A stretch of DNA of 64,000 bases from Neptuniibacter sp. 1_MG-2023 (lineage in GTDB: Bacteria; Pseudomonadota; Gammaproteobacteria; Pseudomonadales; Balneatricaceae). Below are positions 56,100 through 64,000 of the stretch, in pieces (positions within the stretch are counted from its first letter, which is position 1; each line of letters begins with the position of its first letter). Under the pieces are notes generated by a model. It made no database searches. It worked only from the letters and a program-made list of their open reading frames with translations, and had not been told where the DNA came from. The stretch covers positions 124,001-188,000 of the forward strand of contig NZ_JAUOQR010000003.1 in assembly GCF_030547185.1 (NCBI RefSeq). Reading direction: 5' to 3'. The position numbers and the translations under genes are program-made.

Positions 56100-57154
56100 A
56101 TACGTTGAAAAACCTAACGGTGCTGCGGCGTTTTGTGCAGTTATTTATGTTTATTTTCTTGGTTTATGGATCGACGGTTGTTGGTTTCTATGCGGCGGAT
56201 AAGCTTTCCGGTGCTTTGCCATCATTAAGTTGCGCGTATGATTCTATGAACGCTGATTACTGTGCTCTTATTCCATTACAGCATCAGTTTCATCATCGTT
56301 TAGGGCCTGCAGTTGATAGCGGTGATTATTTGAAATTGTTGCTACCGGTGGGTACAACGATCGTTACTTTTTTAATGATGTTTGTACTTCTTAATAAGGC
56401 CTTTTGTGGTTGGGTCTGCCCTTTGGGTTTTTTCCAAGAGGTGATGGGGCTTATTGGTCAAAAGCTGGGATTGCGCCAAGTGAAAAGTTTGTCCCACGGT
56501 GCTGTGGATAAAGTAAGGCCTATTAAGTGGCTTATGCTCGGTGGATTAGTGTTTGGCCTACCAGCATTGACCAGTTTAGGTTTTCTGAGTGATGAGTGGG
56601 GTGATCCCTTCTGCCAAATATGTCCTAGCCGTATTCTGACTACACTGTTTACAGGCAGTGATGAGCAGTTGTTTGTTGATACTTCGACTCCTAGCTATAT
56701 GGTGCTGTCTATCTTAGGTGATTTTATTTTTGGTTTGGTTATCGCTATGTCCATGACCTTACGTCAGCCGTTTTGCCGTATCTGTCCTTTGTTGGCGATG
56801 CATGCCGTGTTTCGCAAGATAGGTTTTGTTCGTTTAGTTAAGAAGGGGTCTTCGCGCTGTGATAAGTGCGGCCTTTGCGCTGAAGCTTGCCCTATGGATA
56901 TAAAAGAGCTCCAGACAGATCACAATGCAACAGATAAAGCTAAAGATATCACCTTGCCTGACTGTACCTTATGCGGTCGTTGTGTCGAATTTTGTCCAGA
57001 TAAAGATGTTCTGCAAATCCGTTACCTTAATATCCCGGTGTTTAGCGCTACTCCTCAGTATTTTAAGCGACGTAAAAAAGCCCAAACTCAATGGGAGAAA
57101 GTTAAGCTCATTGGTTTTGATCACTCTTTGGCTAAGCCGGTGAAAGTGAAATGA
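56096..57154 (+). CDS. Membrane [4Fe-4S] ferredoxin protein (NapH/NosR/CcoG-like)
   Basis: A 352-residue inner-membrane protein with about five hydrophobic segments. Cys motifs: CGWVCP, CQICPS and CRICP in or near the membrane, then two ferredoxin clusters, CDKCGLCAEACPMD and CTLCGRCVEFCPDK. It would pass electrons across or along the membrane. GTG start overlaps the preceding stop and the C-terminus overlaps the next start. Presumably it supplies reducing power for metal handling in the periplasm. Confidence 0.85.
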   Translation: MNTLKNLTVLRRFVQLFMFIFLVYGSTVVGFYAADKLSGALPSLSCAYDSMNADYCALIPLQHQFHHRLGPAVDSGDYLKLLLPVGTTIVTFLMMFVLLNKAFCGWVCPLGFFQEVMGLIGQKLGLRQVKSLSHGAVDKVRPIKWLMLGGLVFGLPALTSLGFLSDEWGDPFCQICPSRILTTLFTGSDEQLFVDTSTPSYMVLSILGDFIFGLVIAMSMTLRQPFCRICPLLAMHAVFRKIGFVRLVKKGSSRCDKCGLCAEACPMDIKELQTDHNATDKAKDITLPDCTLCGRCVEFCPDKDVLQIRYLNIPVFSATPQYFKRRKKAQTQWEKVKLIGFDHSLAKPVKVK

Positions 57155-57870
57155 TGAGCGCAGACCTATTGCAGTTAGGGTTTGTTGCTGCGACTTTCTC
57201 CGCTTTTTTAATCGGCCTTAGCTTTGGTACAGGGCCATGTAATCTAAGCTGCTTACCTTATTTAGGCCCTGTTTTACTTGGGCCTGGCGCTCAGCGACCT
57301 TTTGTCGAGGTGGTACTGCCTTTCATGTCCGGTCGTCTTTTGGGTTATCTATGCATGGGAACAAGTGCTGCATTGCTTGGCGGTATTATAAAGAGCTACC
57401 TTGCACATCCCTTAGTGTCTATTTTTGCTGCAGTCGTTAGCTTGTGGTTAGCACTAAAAATGTGGCGACAGGCAGGTGAAAAAAAATGTTCAAGTGCCGG
57501 TGTTCATCAACCTACTGCGCCTAAAAGTGACAATCTTATCGCTTCTGATGCACAGCCGCTTGATGCACGTAACGCATGGCAGTTGAGTATGCTTGGTTTC
57601 TCGTTGGCGTTAAATCCTTGTATCCCTCTACTTGGCTTGCTTGCTGCTGCTGCGCAAAGTGCAGATCCTGTTTGGGGAGGTGCTATTTCTCTTAGCTTTG
57701 GTTTAGGCGCCATCGTGATTCCTAGTTTATTAGTCCGTTACGGGGTGGCGTTATTGGGTAAGGAGTTGAGAAATCAATTGGTTCAGTGGCAAGCAGGATT
57801 AACACGCACCGGCGCATTAATGTTGGTTCTAGTAGCGGTTAATACGGCATGGCGAGGTATTCCAGGATGA
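57151..57870 (+). CDS. CcdA/DsbD-like membrane protein (SafE family type)
   Basis: A 239-residue protein of about six membrane helices with two internal repeats. Each half has a Pro-Cys motif in a helix: GTGPCNLSCLPYLGPVLLG near the N-terminus and ALNPCIPLLGLLAAAAQS in the second half, the cysteine pair used by CcdA and DsbD to move reducing equivalents to the periplasm. Its ATGA start overlaps the preceding stop. A sulfite exporter (TauE/SafE) annotation is likely, but the redox motif is clearer. Confidence 0.8.
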   Translation: MMSADLLQLGFVAATFSAFLIGLSFGTGPCNLSCLPYLGPVLLGPGAQRPFVEVVLPFMSGRLLGYLCMGTSAALLGGIIKSYLAHPLVSIFAAVVSLWLALKMWRQAGEKKCSSAGVHQPTAPKSDNLIASDAQPLDARNAWQLSMLGFSLALNPCIPLLGLLAAAAQSADPVWGGAISLSFGLGAIVIPSLLVRYGVALLGKELRNQLVQWQAGLTRTGALMLVLVAVNTAWRGIPG

Positions 57871-58475
57871 TGTGGATAGATAAAGGCGGACCTATAGTAT
57901 GGATTTTGGTTGCCTATTCCGTTATTGGGTTTTCTATTTTGGCAGGGCGTTACTTACAACTCCTATTTACGCGACGGGTAAAGCTGGAACAGCCTATCTC
58001 ACAGTGGAAGGAGAGCGCTGAAAAAAGAGTTGTTGTTAAATTACAGCAGAAACAAAAACGGCATGCTCATGGGCCTGAGCTTCGAGCGGCCGCTACCCAT
58101 CTGATTTATAAAGAGATCAAGGTGTTTGAAACGGGCCTTAAAACTGTGTCTGTTCTAGCGAACACCGCACCTTTGTTGGGTTTGCTAGGTACTATTGCTG
58201 GCATGATAAAAGCGTTTCAAGTCATTGAAAATGCAGGTGGTAAGGTGGATGCGACCGCACTAGCAGGTGGTATATGGGAGGCGATGCTTACAACGGGTGT
58301 TGGGTTGGCTGTCGCCATTCCGCTATTAATCTTTCTGCACTTTCTTGAGTCCGCTCTGGCACGCTATCACTGGCGATTGCAAAAAGCGGCTGCGCTAGTA
58401 TTAGATCATCATGATCTGGAGTCGTCGAGCGTTCCTGAGGTGGCTACGGATGAGGGGGCTGTTAGTGCGATATAA
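57867..58475 (+). CDS. exbB: ExbB/TolQ-type proton-channel protein
   Basis: Inner-membrane motor partner of TonB, about 202 residues. The MMWIDKGGPIVWILVAYSVI helix, the charged loop and the paired helices LGLLGTIAGMIKAFQVIENA and AMLTTGVGLAVAIPLLIFLH match MotA/TolQ/ExbB. ATG 57867 overlaps the preceding stop (ATGATG) and has CCAGGA upstream. A small ExbB version typical of these islands. Confidence 0.92.
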   Translation: MMWIDKGGPIVWILVAYSVIGFSILAGRYLQLLFTRRVKLEQPISQWKESAEKRVVVKLQQKQKRHAHGPELRAAATHLIYKEIKVFETGLKTVSVLANTAPLLGLLGTIAGMIKAFQVIENAGGKVDATALAGGIWEAMLTTGVGLAVAIPLLIFLHFLESALARYHWRLQKAAALVLDHHDLESSSVPEVATDEGAVSAI

Positions 58476-58866
58476 GTCTCCTGTTCAACAGCATGGGATC
58501 CTAAATTTAACCCCATTAATAGATATAGTTTTTCTTTTACTGGTGTTTTTTATGCTGACCGCGCACTTTGTTGATGAAAAGCAGATTGCGTTACAACTAC
58601 CTAGCGCGGAAAGTGCGATGGATACCCATGTTGAGGACATTGTTACCGTGAGTATTGATGCGGCGGGAATCTATTTTATTGATGGAGAAGCCTTACATGC
58701 TCATATGTTGCGCGAGCGTTTGAAGGTGGAACAGGGTAAAAACCCTGAGATAATCTTGCAGTTAAAGGCCGATCAAGAGGTGAGTTATAGCAAGCTTGTT
58801 CATGTATTAGATAGTGCACGCTTGGTGGGAATATCTAGCATAGATATAGTTACAGAGTCTCTTTAA
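58450..58866 (+). CDS. exbD: ExbD/TolR-type protein
   Basis: A 138-residue partner of ExbB with a single membrane helix carrying the essential Asp in LTPLIDIVFLLLVFFMLTA, followed by a periplasmic domain (ISIDAAGIYFIDGEAL-type). ATG 58450 lies within the end of exbB with GAGGTGG upstream; a GTG at 58465 is an alternative. The stop overlaps tonB as TAATG. Confidence 0.92.
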   Translation: MRGLLVRYKSPVQQHGILNLTPLIDIVFLLLVFFMLTAHFVDEKQIALQLPSAESAMDTHVEDIVTVSIDAAGIYFIDGEALHAHMLRERLKVEQGKNPEIILQLKADQEVSYSKLVHVLDSARLVGISSIDIVTESL

Positions 58867-59600
58867 TGTCTGTCCCGATTAAACCTTATCACCGCCTTCT
58901 TTTTGTCGTAGGCGTTCTTTTTTCACTTGGTATTCATGGGGTTGTTGGCTATAAACTGCAGGATACCAAAGTGGAGCAAACGCAGGAGTTAATGCCAAGT
59001 TATGCTGCTGTTCGCATCAATGTTTCCAAACCTATACCCGCCCCCGTACCTAACACCTCTGCGTTAGAAAAATCGGTAGTTCCTGTTGCCGAATTGCCAC
59101 CTAAAATTGAAAAGCCAAAGCCAAAGCCAAAGCCAAAGCCAAAGCCAAAGCCAAAGCCAAAGCCAAAGCCAAAGCCAAAGCCAAAGCCAGCCGAACCGTT
59201 AAAGTCTAAGGATAATCAGGCTGCTCAGCCTCAGCCTCAGCCTCAGCCTCAGCCTCAGCCTCAGCTTGAGTCCATAGTGCCAAATGATCTACCTATTATA
59301 AGTAAGGCTGAGCAGCGGGATCGTTTGCTTGCTGAGTTGGTTCGGCGCATAGACAAAAATAAACAGTACCCCAGTCGTGCACTTAAGCGAGGGATTCAAG
59401 GGCGGGTGAGCTTCCGTTTAACCTTGAATAACGAGGGCTACCTGCAGAGTTTTGAGTGGATTGATGGAAACCGTTTGTTTTATAAAAGCACTTTAGCTTC
59501 GATCAAGCGATCTTTACCTATATCTATTCCTTCTGAGTTGTTAAATGGCGCTGCCTCGTTTAATTATGAGTTGGCGTTGCAGTATAAGATTCTCCGATAG
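58866..59600 (+). CDS. tonB: TonB protein with long Lys-Pro and Gln-Pro repeats
   Basis: TonB, 244 residues: an N-terminal anchor (LLFVVGVLFSLGIHGVVGYK), a periplasmic Lys-Pro spacer of 13 KP units, a QP spacer of 6 units, and the C-terminal domain (QYPSRALKRGIQGRVSFRLT LNNEGYLQSFEW, ending LQYKIL). It drives the outer-membrane receptor. The repeats are made of exact hexanucleotides and are prone to slippage. Confidence 0.93.
   Translation: MSVPIKPYHRLLFVVGVLFSLGIHGVVGYKLQDTKVEQTQELMPSYAAVRINVSKPIPAPVPNTSALEKSVVPVAELPPKIEKPKPKPKPKPKPKPKPKPKPKPKPKPAEPLKSKDNQAAQPQPQPQPQPQPQLESIVPNDLPIISKAEQRDRLLAELVRRIDKNKQYPSRALKRGIQGRVSFRLTLNNEGYLQSFEWIDGNRLFYKSTLASIKRSLPISIPSELLNGAASFNYELALQYKILR
59112..59189 (+). 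repeat. Hexanucleotide repeat AAGCCA x 13 in tonB
   Basis: Thirteen perfect copies of AAGCCA encode Lys-Pro 13 times. Slippage in units of 6 bp keeps the frame and changes only the length of the periplasmic spacer. Confidence 0.95.
59226..59261 (+). repeat. Hexanucleotide repeat CAGCCT x 6 in tonB
   Basis: Six perfect copies of CAGCCT encode Gln-Pro 6 times, 36 bp after the first repeat, followed by a diverged copy (CAGCTT). Confidence 0.95.
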
Positions 59601-60060
59601 CCTTGGCTGCGCTTTGTTTGTATCTTCCTTTTGAGATACTTGCTCCTTTCAGATTTATCCATCTAACAGATAGACGTTTTTATAGTTGAGCAGCTTCAGC
59701 TATTTCGGACTGTTTGTGCCTTATTTTAGTGATTACTTCTTTATTTAATCCCTCTTTTTATAAATTTACAGTTTATTTTTGATTTTTCATAAGTTAATTA
59801 TGATTATTCGTATAATTACTTTTAATCATTATTCTTCTGTTTTTATTGAAATCTTTTCAAGTCAAAACAAACCTATAAAGTCCTTATATTTCAATGCCTT
59901 ATATTCTTTTGAAGAAGAGAGTATTGCTCTTCTTGTTTTTTCTTTTTTTCTCTTATATTTCAATAGGTTACATGTCGATAATTATCTTAATTTATTTGTG
60001 ATTTATCAATATAAAATATATAATTATCATTATAAATTAATGCTTATTCAAAAGGAGTAA
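59601..60060. other. AT-rich gap after tonB
   Basis: 460 bp without a gene I can support. GTATCT / AGATAC (59621-59640) is a weak hairpin possibly ending tonB. The later part is very AT-rich (especially 59,900-60,050) and contains an open frame of hydrophobic and aromatic residues without a binding site, which I reject. The only clear signal is AAGGAG at 60052-60057 for the next gene. Confidence 0.6.
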
Positions 60061-60327
60061 ATGAAAATGCAAGAAAAGGAAGTGAGGCTTTTATTTAAGG
60101 CGGGTGTGTTTGATTCATGCCAAGCAATGCCTATCTCTATGGCACGGGGATGGACGCTTAAATTTGTTACTAAACAGGAGGAGGTTTTTACACTTGAGCT
60201 TCAACGTTCTAAAAAAGAGCGAGAATTTAAAAGCTTAGATGGGGCGGCAGCCGTCGCTAAGCGAATTGGGTTTGAATGGTTGAAAGTTCAAATCGGTGAT
60301 TTGGAATGGCAGGAAAAAGTTAAATAG
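60061..60327 (+). CDS. Small hypothetical protein (88 residues)
   Basis: No named family recognised. It has a compact alpha/beta pattern (LLFKAGVFDSCQAMPISMAR, GWTLKFVTKQEEVFTLELQR, AAAVAKRIGFEWLKVQI). The strong AAGGAG 4 nt before ATG 60061 supports translation. It lies between tonB (+) and the receptor (-), and could be a member of the island or a stray gene. Confidence 0.75.
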   Translation: MKMQEKEVRLLFKAGVFDSCQAMPISMARGWTLKFVTKQEEVFTLELQRSKKEREFKSLDGAAAVAKRIGFEWLKVQIGDLEWQEKVK

Positions 60328-60457
60328 ATCGGTGTGTTTTTTGTAATAAAATTAAGGATCGGTGCTATTCAGATCACTCTTATTAAGTGAGGTCGGAATA
60401 TTGATGCTCGCTTGGCTCTGATTTGAGTTAGACCGAGATTGTTTCTGAAAAGGGCTA

Positions 60458-60489
60458 TAAAAAAAGCCATCTGTTACGATGACTTTTTG
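60458..60489 (-). terminator. Terminator of the TonB-dependent receptor gene
   Basis: On the minus strand AGTCATC-GTAACA-GATGGCT (with one G-U pair) is followed by a run of seven or eight T. It lies about 25 bp after the receptor stop codon. Confidence 0.75.
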
Positions 60490-60510
60490 GTGGGGGTTTA
60501 AAGGTACGAT

Positions 60511-62673
60511 TTAGAATTGATAACGATAACTCAGCATGGCTGATCGAGGCGCTCCAGGTGAAAAGGTTTTTTCACCACTAGTATCTTTTAGTGCTTCCAC
60601 AGCGTAACGCTTATCAAATAGGTTTTGGATGTTTAGGCTGATATCGTGAGGACCTTTTGTGTAGCCAATATTAACGCTGGTGACAAAATCATAGCCGCCA
60701 TATTTTTCGCTATTTGCGTTATCTAGATAATATTCGCCCCAGCTGTCGGCTTGTAAGCGTGCTTTTATGCCAGATGGGTGGGTATAGTTTGCATTGATGC
60801 TGTAGTAGTGTTTTGGCACAAAGGGTAGCTGATTACCTGAGCGGTCAAAGTTATCAGGAACGCCCATACTATAAACAATTTCAGAAAAGTCGTTATAGGT
60901 GTAGTCGCTATAGGCGTAATTGAATCCGAGTGATAACTCCCCAGGGAGTTGTTTCTCTAATACGTTTAATGCACCGCTAAACTCTATGCCCTTTTTATCT
61001 GTGCTACCTGCATTTTGGTAGATGCTTTCGCCGTTCGTGCGGACGTTAATAATCTCATCTTCTACTTCGCTGATATAGGCATTTAAGTCAAACTGCCATC
61101 TGGAGGCGCGACCTTTTAAGCCCACTTCAAAACTGCGGCTCGTTGAGTTTTTAAGATCTGAATTGCTCTCGAGCTCGCTTGCAAACGGCACTTGCTCACC
61201 TTGCGCCAAGTTACCGAACAGGGTGAGATTGTTATTGAGTTTATAACTAACACCAACGCGTGGTGAGAACAGATCAAAGCTATGTTGCATTTCACTGTTG
61301 CCGCCACTACCAGGAATTGTTAGATAACCGCCCATGCCATAGTTATATGAGGTATCGCTATTCCATGTTTCTTGTTCGACTTTGATATGATCAAACCTGA
61401 AACCTGCATCAATTAGTAATCTGTCGTTGGGGCGTAGGTTTTCCTGCAAGAAGAATCCGTAAACGGTATTTATTTCATTTTGTTCTTCTAGTAATTCACC
61501 CTTTCTATCAGATAGAGTGCTGACTAAGGTGGGGCCTGCTGTAACTATATCGGCGTAAGCATATTTTTGTGCGCCTATATTACGGTCTTGGCGATATGTA
61601 ATACCGCCGACTAAATTGTCTTTACCTAGCAGATTATGAGCATAAGCAAGTTCTAAATCGGTCCCCCAGATATCAACTCCCGGCGTATCATTAATAATGC
61701 CCGTGACGGGATGGAAATGACTCCAGTGGTTATAGTAAACGCGTGGTTTCAATGTGATGGCGCCCAAATCTACATTTAGGCGGCTGTTGAAAAAGAAGAT
61801 TTCAGAGTTCCGGGCAGAGTTTTTAAAGGCGTCGCTGTTATCTGTTTGTTTACCGGTGCGTTTGTACTCTTCAAACTGGCTTTCGTTCATGCTGCCGGGC
61901 AGATTGAGCTGCGCTTTTGTATAGCTGAATTCAGTCTCTAATTCGCTGTTGTCTGATGGGAGGAAGCCGCCCTTTATACTGAACTGGTTGGATTCAAAAT
62001 CATTATGCTCGCGCCAATCATTATCTGCTTTTCGGTGGGATGCAGTAATGGCGAGTGCATTACCCTCCTCGGACATAAATGATTTACGTAGATGAAGGTT
62101 GCTCTGTCCGAATTCACCAGTACCCAGTTTTATTTGATCACGCCTATCATCAAAAACCGATTTTGAAATAATATGGATCGCACCACCGGTAGAGCCCGGT
62201 GCATAAATATTGCCTGGGCCTTTGCTGACCTCGATCTGTTCAATATCTTGGGTATCGATAAAATCCATACGCGTGAAGCTATCAGGATCGGTGATAGGTA
62301 CACCATCCCTAAGCACCATGATCTCTCGTATACCGTACTGTGCTTTTAATCCTGCGCCACGGACTATCATGCGTGAGCTATAACCGCCGCTAGTAGATTC
62401 AATTAATACACCGGGTGTGCCTTTAAGTGCATTGGCAATGTTGGTCATATTCTCTTGTTCGAGTCGAGCTTGATCAACAATCGCAATGCTTTCAGGTACT
62501 TCAGCTGAGCTTCTTTCTGCTCGGGTAGCTGTGACCGTAATCGTATCTGGAATTATTTCGGGCGTTATTTTTGAGGCTGAGTCTTCATCGGCAAAAACCG
62601 AGAGAGGAGCAATCATTGCCGAAATGAGAATAGCTGTTTTTTTGGTGGGGAAGGGGGGCTGACATAGTGACAT
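60511..62673 (-). CDS. TonB-dependent outer-membrane receptor
   Basis: A 720-residue precursor with signal peptide (ILISAMIAPLSVFADED), a TonB box-like DTITVTATR, plug domain (GTPGVLIESTSGGYSSRMIV RGAG, GIREIMVLRDGVPITDPDSF, IEVSKGPGNIYAPGSTGGAI) and a 22-strand barrel ending in the outer-membrane sorting residue Phe (YRYQF). The ligand cannot be told; siderophore, haem or metal chelates are possible. It is on the opposite strand of the exbBD-tonB operon and shares its operator array. Confidence 0.93.
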   Translation of the reverse strand: MSLCQPPFPTKKTAILISAMIAPLSVFADEDSASKITPEIIPDTITVTATRAERSSAEVPESIAIVDQARLEQENMTNIANALKGTPGVLIESTSGGYSSRMIVRGAGLKAQYGIREIMVLRDGVPITDPDSFTRMDFIDTQDIEQIEVSKGPGNIYAPGSTGGAIHIISKSVFDDRRDQIKLGTGEFGQSNLHLRKSFMSEEGNALAITASHRKADNDWREHNDFESNQFSIKGGFLPSDNSELETEFSYTKAQLNLPGSMNESQFEEYKRTGKQTDNSDAFKNSARNSEIFFFNSRLNVDLGAITLKPRVYYNHWSHFHPVTGIINDTPGVDIWGTDLELAYAHNLLGKDNLVGGITYRQDRNIGAQKYAYADIVTAGPTLVSTLSDRKGELLEEQNEINTVYGFFLQENLRPNDRLLIDAGFRFDHIKVEQETWNSDTSYNYGMGGYLTIPGSGGNSEMQHSFDLFSPRVGVSYKLNNNLTLFGNLAQGEQVPFASELESNSDLKNSTSRSFEVGLKGRASRWQFDLNAYISEVEDEIINVRTNGESIYQNAGSTDKKGIEFSGALNVLEKQLPGELSLGFNYAYSDYTYNDFSEIVYSMGVPDNFDRSGNQLPFVPKHYYSINANYTHPSGIKARLQADSWGEYYLDNANSEKYGGYDFVTSVNIGYTKGPHDISLNIQNLFDKRYAVEALKDTSGEKTFSPGAPRSAMLSYRYQF

Positions 62674-62734
62674 GTGATTTCCGTCCTAAATATATATTGG
62701 CGCGGAAAATAAGTGATTTTTAGTACGCTAACAA

Positions 62735-62783
62735 TGTGGCACAGTGTCGCGCGGCATCCTGCCGCATGCGGCTGTTTGTCACG
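62735..62783. promoter_or_regulatory. Operator array upstream of the TonB-dependent receptor
   Basis: Three copies of the TGYGRC-N5-GYCRCR pattern seen upstream of the island: TGTGGC-ACAGT-GTCGCG (62735-62751), CGCGGC-ATCCT-GCCGCA (62750-62766) and TGCGGC-TGTTT-GTCACG (62767-62783). On the minus strand a weak promoter TTGTTA-N17-TATTTT lies just downstream, putting the first copy near -42. Confidence 0.55.
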
Positions 62784-62818
62784 CTAATAGTGTTGCTATA
62801 GTCGGGCTTAAAGGGAAG

Positions 62819-63358
62819 TTAGTCTTTATTACTATCTATAGTTAGTTCTCTTAAAGGGAACTTTCCTTGTTTTTTATCTTCAAAGTAGAAGTTGAGGGCG
62901 TTTTTAATAGTGGAAAAGGCAAGGTCATCCCAAGGAATCTCCTTTTCGCTAAACAGTTCAACCTCAAGGGATTCATTGCTCGGTGCATATTCTGGCTTGT
63001 CTAAATGGGCGAGATAGATAAGTTGCACCTGATTAACGTGAACAATAGAGGTTAAGGTATAGAGATGGCTGATTTCGACATGAGCATTGGCTTCTTCATA
63101 AGTTTCTCGTAATGCTCCTTCCATAGTGGATTCATTGTTTTCCATAAATCCTGCGGGCAGTGTCCAGTAGCCTTTTCTGGGTTCAATTGCGCGTTTGCAG
63201 AGTAAGACCTTATCTTGATAAACCGGTAAACAGCCGGTGATAACTTTGGGATTCTGGTAATGAATTGTCTCGCAGTTATCACAAATATGACGCGGTAAAT
63301 TGTCTTCGTCGGGGATGCCTAAGCGAAGAGGGTTTGCGCAATTGGAACAAAATTTCAT
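62819..63358 (-). CDS. Nudix hydrolase with N-terminal zinc ribbon
   Basis: A 179-residue protein. A zinc ribbon (CSNC ... CDNC, residues 4-28) precedes a Nudix box GFMENNESTMEGALRETYEE AN (GX5EX7REXXEE pattern). It resembles NADH pyrophosphatase-like and ADP-ribose-type Nudix proteins but lacks a clear NudC SQPWPFPxS motif. Substrate unknown. AGGATGTAGG precedes the ATG at 63358. Monocistronic. Confidence 0.9.
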   Translation of the reverse strand: MKFCSNCANPLRLGIPDEDNLPRHICDNCETIHYQNPKVITGCLPVYQDKVLLCKRAIEPRKGYWTLPAGFMENNESTMEGALRETYEEANAHVEISHLYTLTSIVHVNQVQLIYLAHLDKPEYAPSNESLEVELFSEKEIPWDDLAFSTIKNALNFYFEDKKQGKFPLRELTIDSNKD

Positions 63359-63504
63359 CCTACATCCTTAAGCGTGCTGCTAGTGGTTTGCGAGTCTATA
63401 GATTATAAATATCGCAAAGAGATAGAGAGTCTATAAAATCTTACTTAATTTGTCGCTGTGCTTAAGGGTATGATTAAAGCCGAGTGAATAATAATGATAT
63501 TTAT

Positions 63505-64000
63505 ATGATAACGACTATACGAAAACGTTTAACTGGATTAACTCCCGCTCGGTTTTCATCAAACCGACCGCAAGCCAGTGTGCTTATTGCATTAACGGAT
63601 GATGATGATCCAGAAGTTATTCTAACTAAACGAGCCGCCACACTCTCAACCCATAGTGGGGAGATAGCATTTCCTGGCGGTAAATATGATGAGACCGATA
63701 CAGATCTATTATTTACCGCGTTGCGTGAAGCTCATGAAGAGGTGGGTTTGCAGCCTTCATTGGTTGATGTTATCGGCCCTTTAGGGCAAGTGCTTTCTAA
63801 GCACGGTTTGCAGGTTACGCCTTGGGTGGGCGTTGTGCCTAAAACGGTTGAGCTGGTACCGAACTTAGGTGAACTTGATGAGATATTTAGTGTCCCGCTA
63901 AGTTTTTTCTTAGCGGATCAGCGTTACTCAACAGATGAGATACGCTTTAAGGGGAAATCACTTTATGTTCCCGCATGGGAGTATCAAGGGCATATTATTT
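63505..64000 (+). CDS. CoA pyrophosphatase-type Nudix hydrolase (NudL-like), 3' end outside window
   Basis: The reading frame from ATG 63505 (MITTIRKRLTGLTPARFSS) stays open to the end of the window (about 165 codons), so it is truncated by the boundary and not by mutation. It has HSGEIAFPGGKYDETDTDL followed by ALREAHEEVGL, the NudL/YeaB pattern with an upstream LTKRAATLSTHSGEIAFPGG motif. Relatives hydrolyse coenzyme A to phosphopantetheine and 3',5'-ADP. Confidence 0.85.
   Translation, partial: MITTIRKRLTGLTPARFSSNRPQASVLIALTDDDDPEVILTKRAATLSTHSGEIAFPGGKYDETDTDLLFTALREAHEEVGLQPSLVDVIGPLGQVLSKHGLQVTPWVGVVPKTVELVPNLGELDEIFSVPLSFFLADQRYSTDEIRFKGKSLYVPAWEYQGHII

Noticed and set aside
59779-60060. 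93-residue AT-rich open frame after tonB
   Set aside because: Composition is that expected from AT-rich DNA (Phe, Tyr, Ile, Leu), with no ribosome binding site. The AAGGAG near its end belongs to the gene at 60061.

Overview
The window looks like chromosome from a marine gammaproteobacterium of the Oceanospirillaceae type (Neptunomonas, Amphritea or Neptuniibacter relatives). This is inferred from gene content: a RibBX-type riboflavin operon next to nusB-thiL-pgpA, dxs-ispA-xseB, PomA/PomB-like sodium flagellar stators, the smpB, ratA-rnfH, bamE/fur, recN/grpE-dnaK-dnaJ neighbourhood, and a tmRNA tag (ANDDNYALAA) of the Pseudomonas kind. GC content is moderate, genes are tightly packed, and I see no insertion sequence, integrase, CRISPR array, rRNA or tRNA.

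Layout. 1-13,140: end of a diguanylate cyclase, ettA (-), glyA (+), the nrdR-ribD-ribE-ribBX-ribH-nusB-thiL-pgpA operon (+), then dxs, ispA and xseB (-). 13,300-22,510: pomA-pomB, cytochrome c5, a small unknown gene with its ribosome binding site inside an 11-bp hairpin, polyphosphate kinase 2, two membrane c-di-GMP enzymes and an orphan solute-binding protein. 22,612-33,076: ssrA (tmRNA) and smpB, both on the minus strand, bracket a 12-gene minus-strand cassette that I cannot match to any named system. 33,267-44,670: sodium symporter, ratA-rnfH, bamE<>fur, recN<>grpE-dnaK-dnaJ, cysE-dapB and a YqfO-like gene. 44,705-52,119: a seven-gene V-type ATPase operon. 52,308-63,358: a Cache-PAS-GGDEF-EAL protein, then a TonB-centred island (Ig-like membrane protein, membrane ferredoxin, CcdA-like protein, exbB-exbD-tonB, TonB-dependent receptor) and two Nudix genes, the last cut by the window end.

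The most interesting part is 23,036-32,297. At least five, and perhaps seven, of the twelve proteins are diverged copies of one about 190-residue fold. The shared pattern is an N-terminal helix ending in AxAQxxxD, a central strand pair around GFxPxFYxFTxxxIExK, and a C-terminal strand around KYxYxxExxSxI followed by a PxPxP segment. Some copies are fused to Ig-like or PASTA modules, yet none has a visible signal peptide or membrane anchor. They are accompanied by a charged coiled-coil protein, a Gln/Ser-rich small protein, a glycine-zipper protein that could insert into membranes, and a protein that appears to contain repeats of a ribosomal L7/L12 C-terminal-like fold. This looks like a dedicated intracellular or unconventionally exported protein assembly of unknown purpose.

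Two other systems stand out. The V-ATPase genes run B-D-I-K-E-DUF2764-A, a circular permutation of the order E-DUF2764-A-B-D-I-K of Chlamydia and spirochaetes, and the K subunit keeps the residues that bind sodium in Enterococcus NtpK. The TonB island carries matching arrays of a 17-bp palindrome (TGTGRC-N5-GTCACA) upstream of both its first gene and the outer-membrane receptor, which suggests one dedicated regulator for the whole uptake system.
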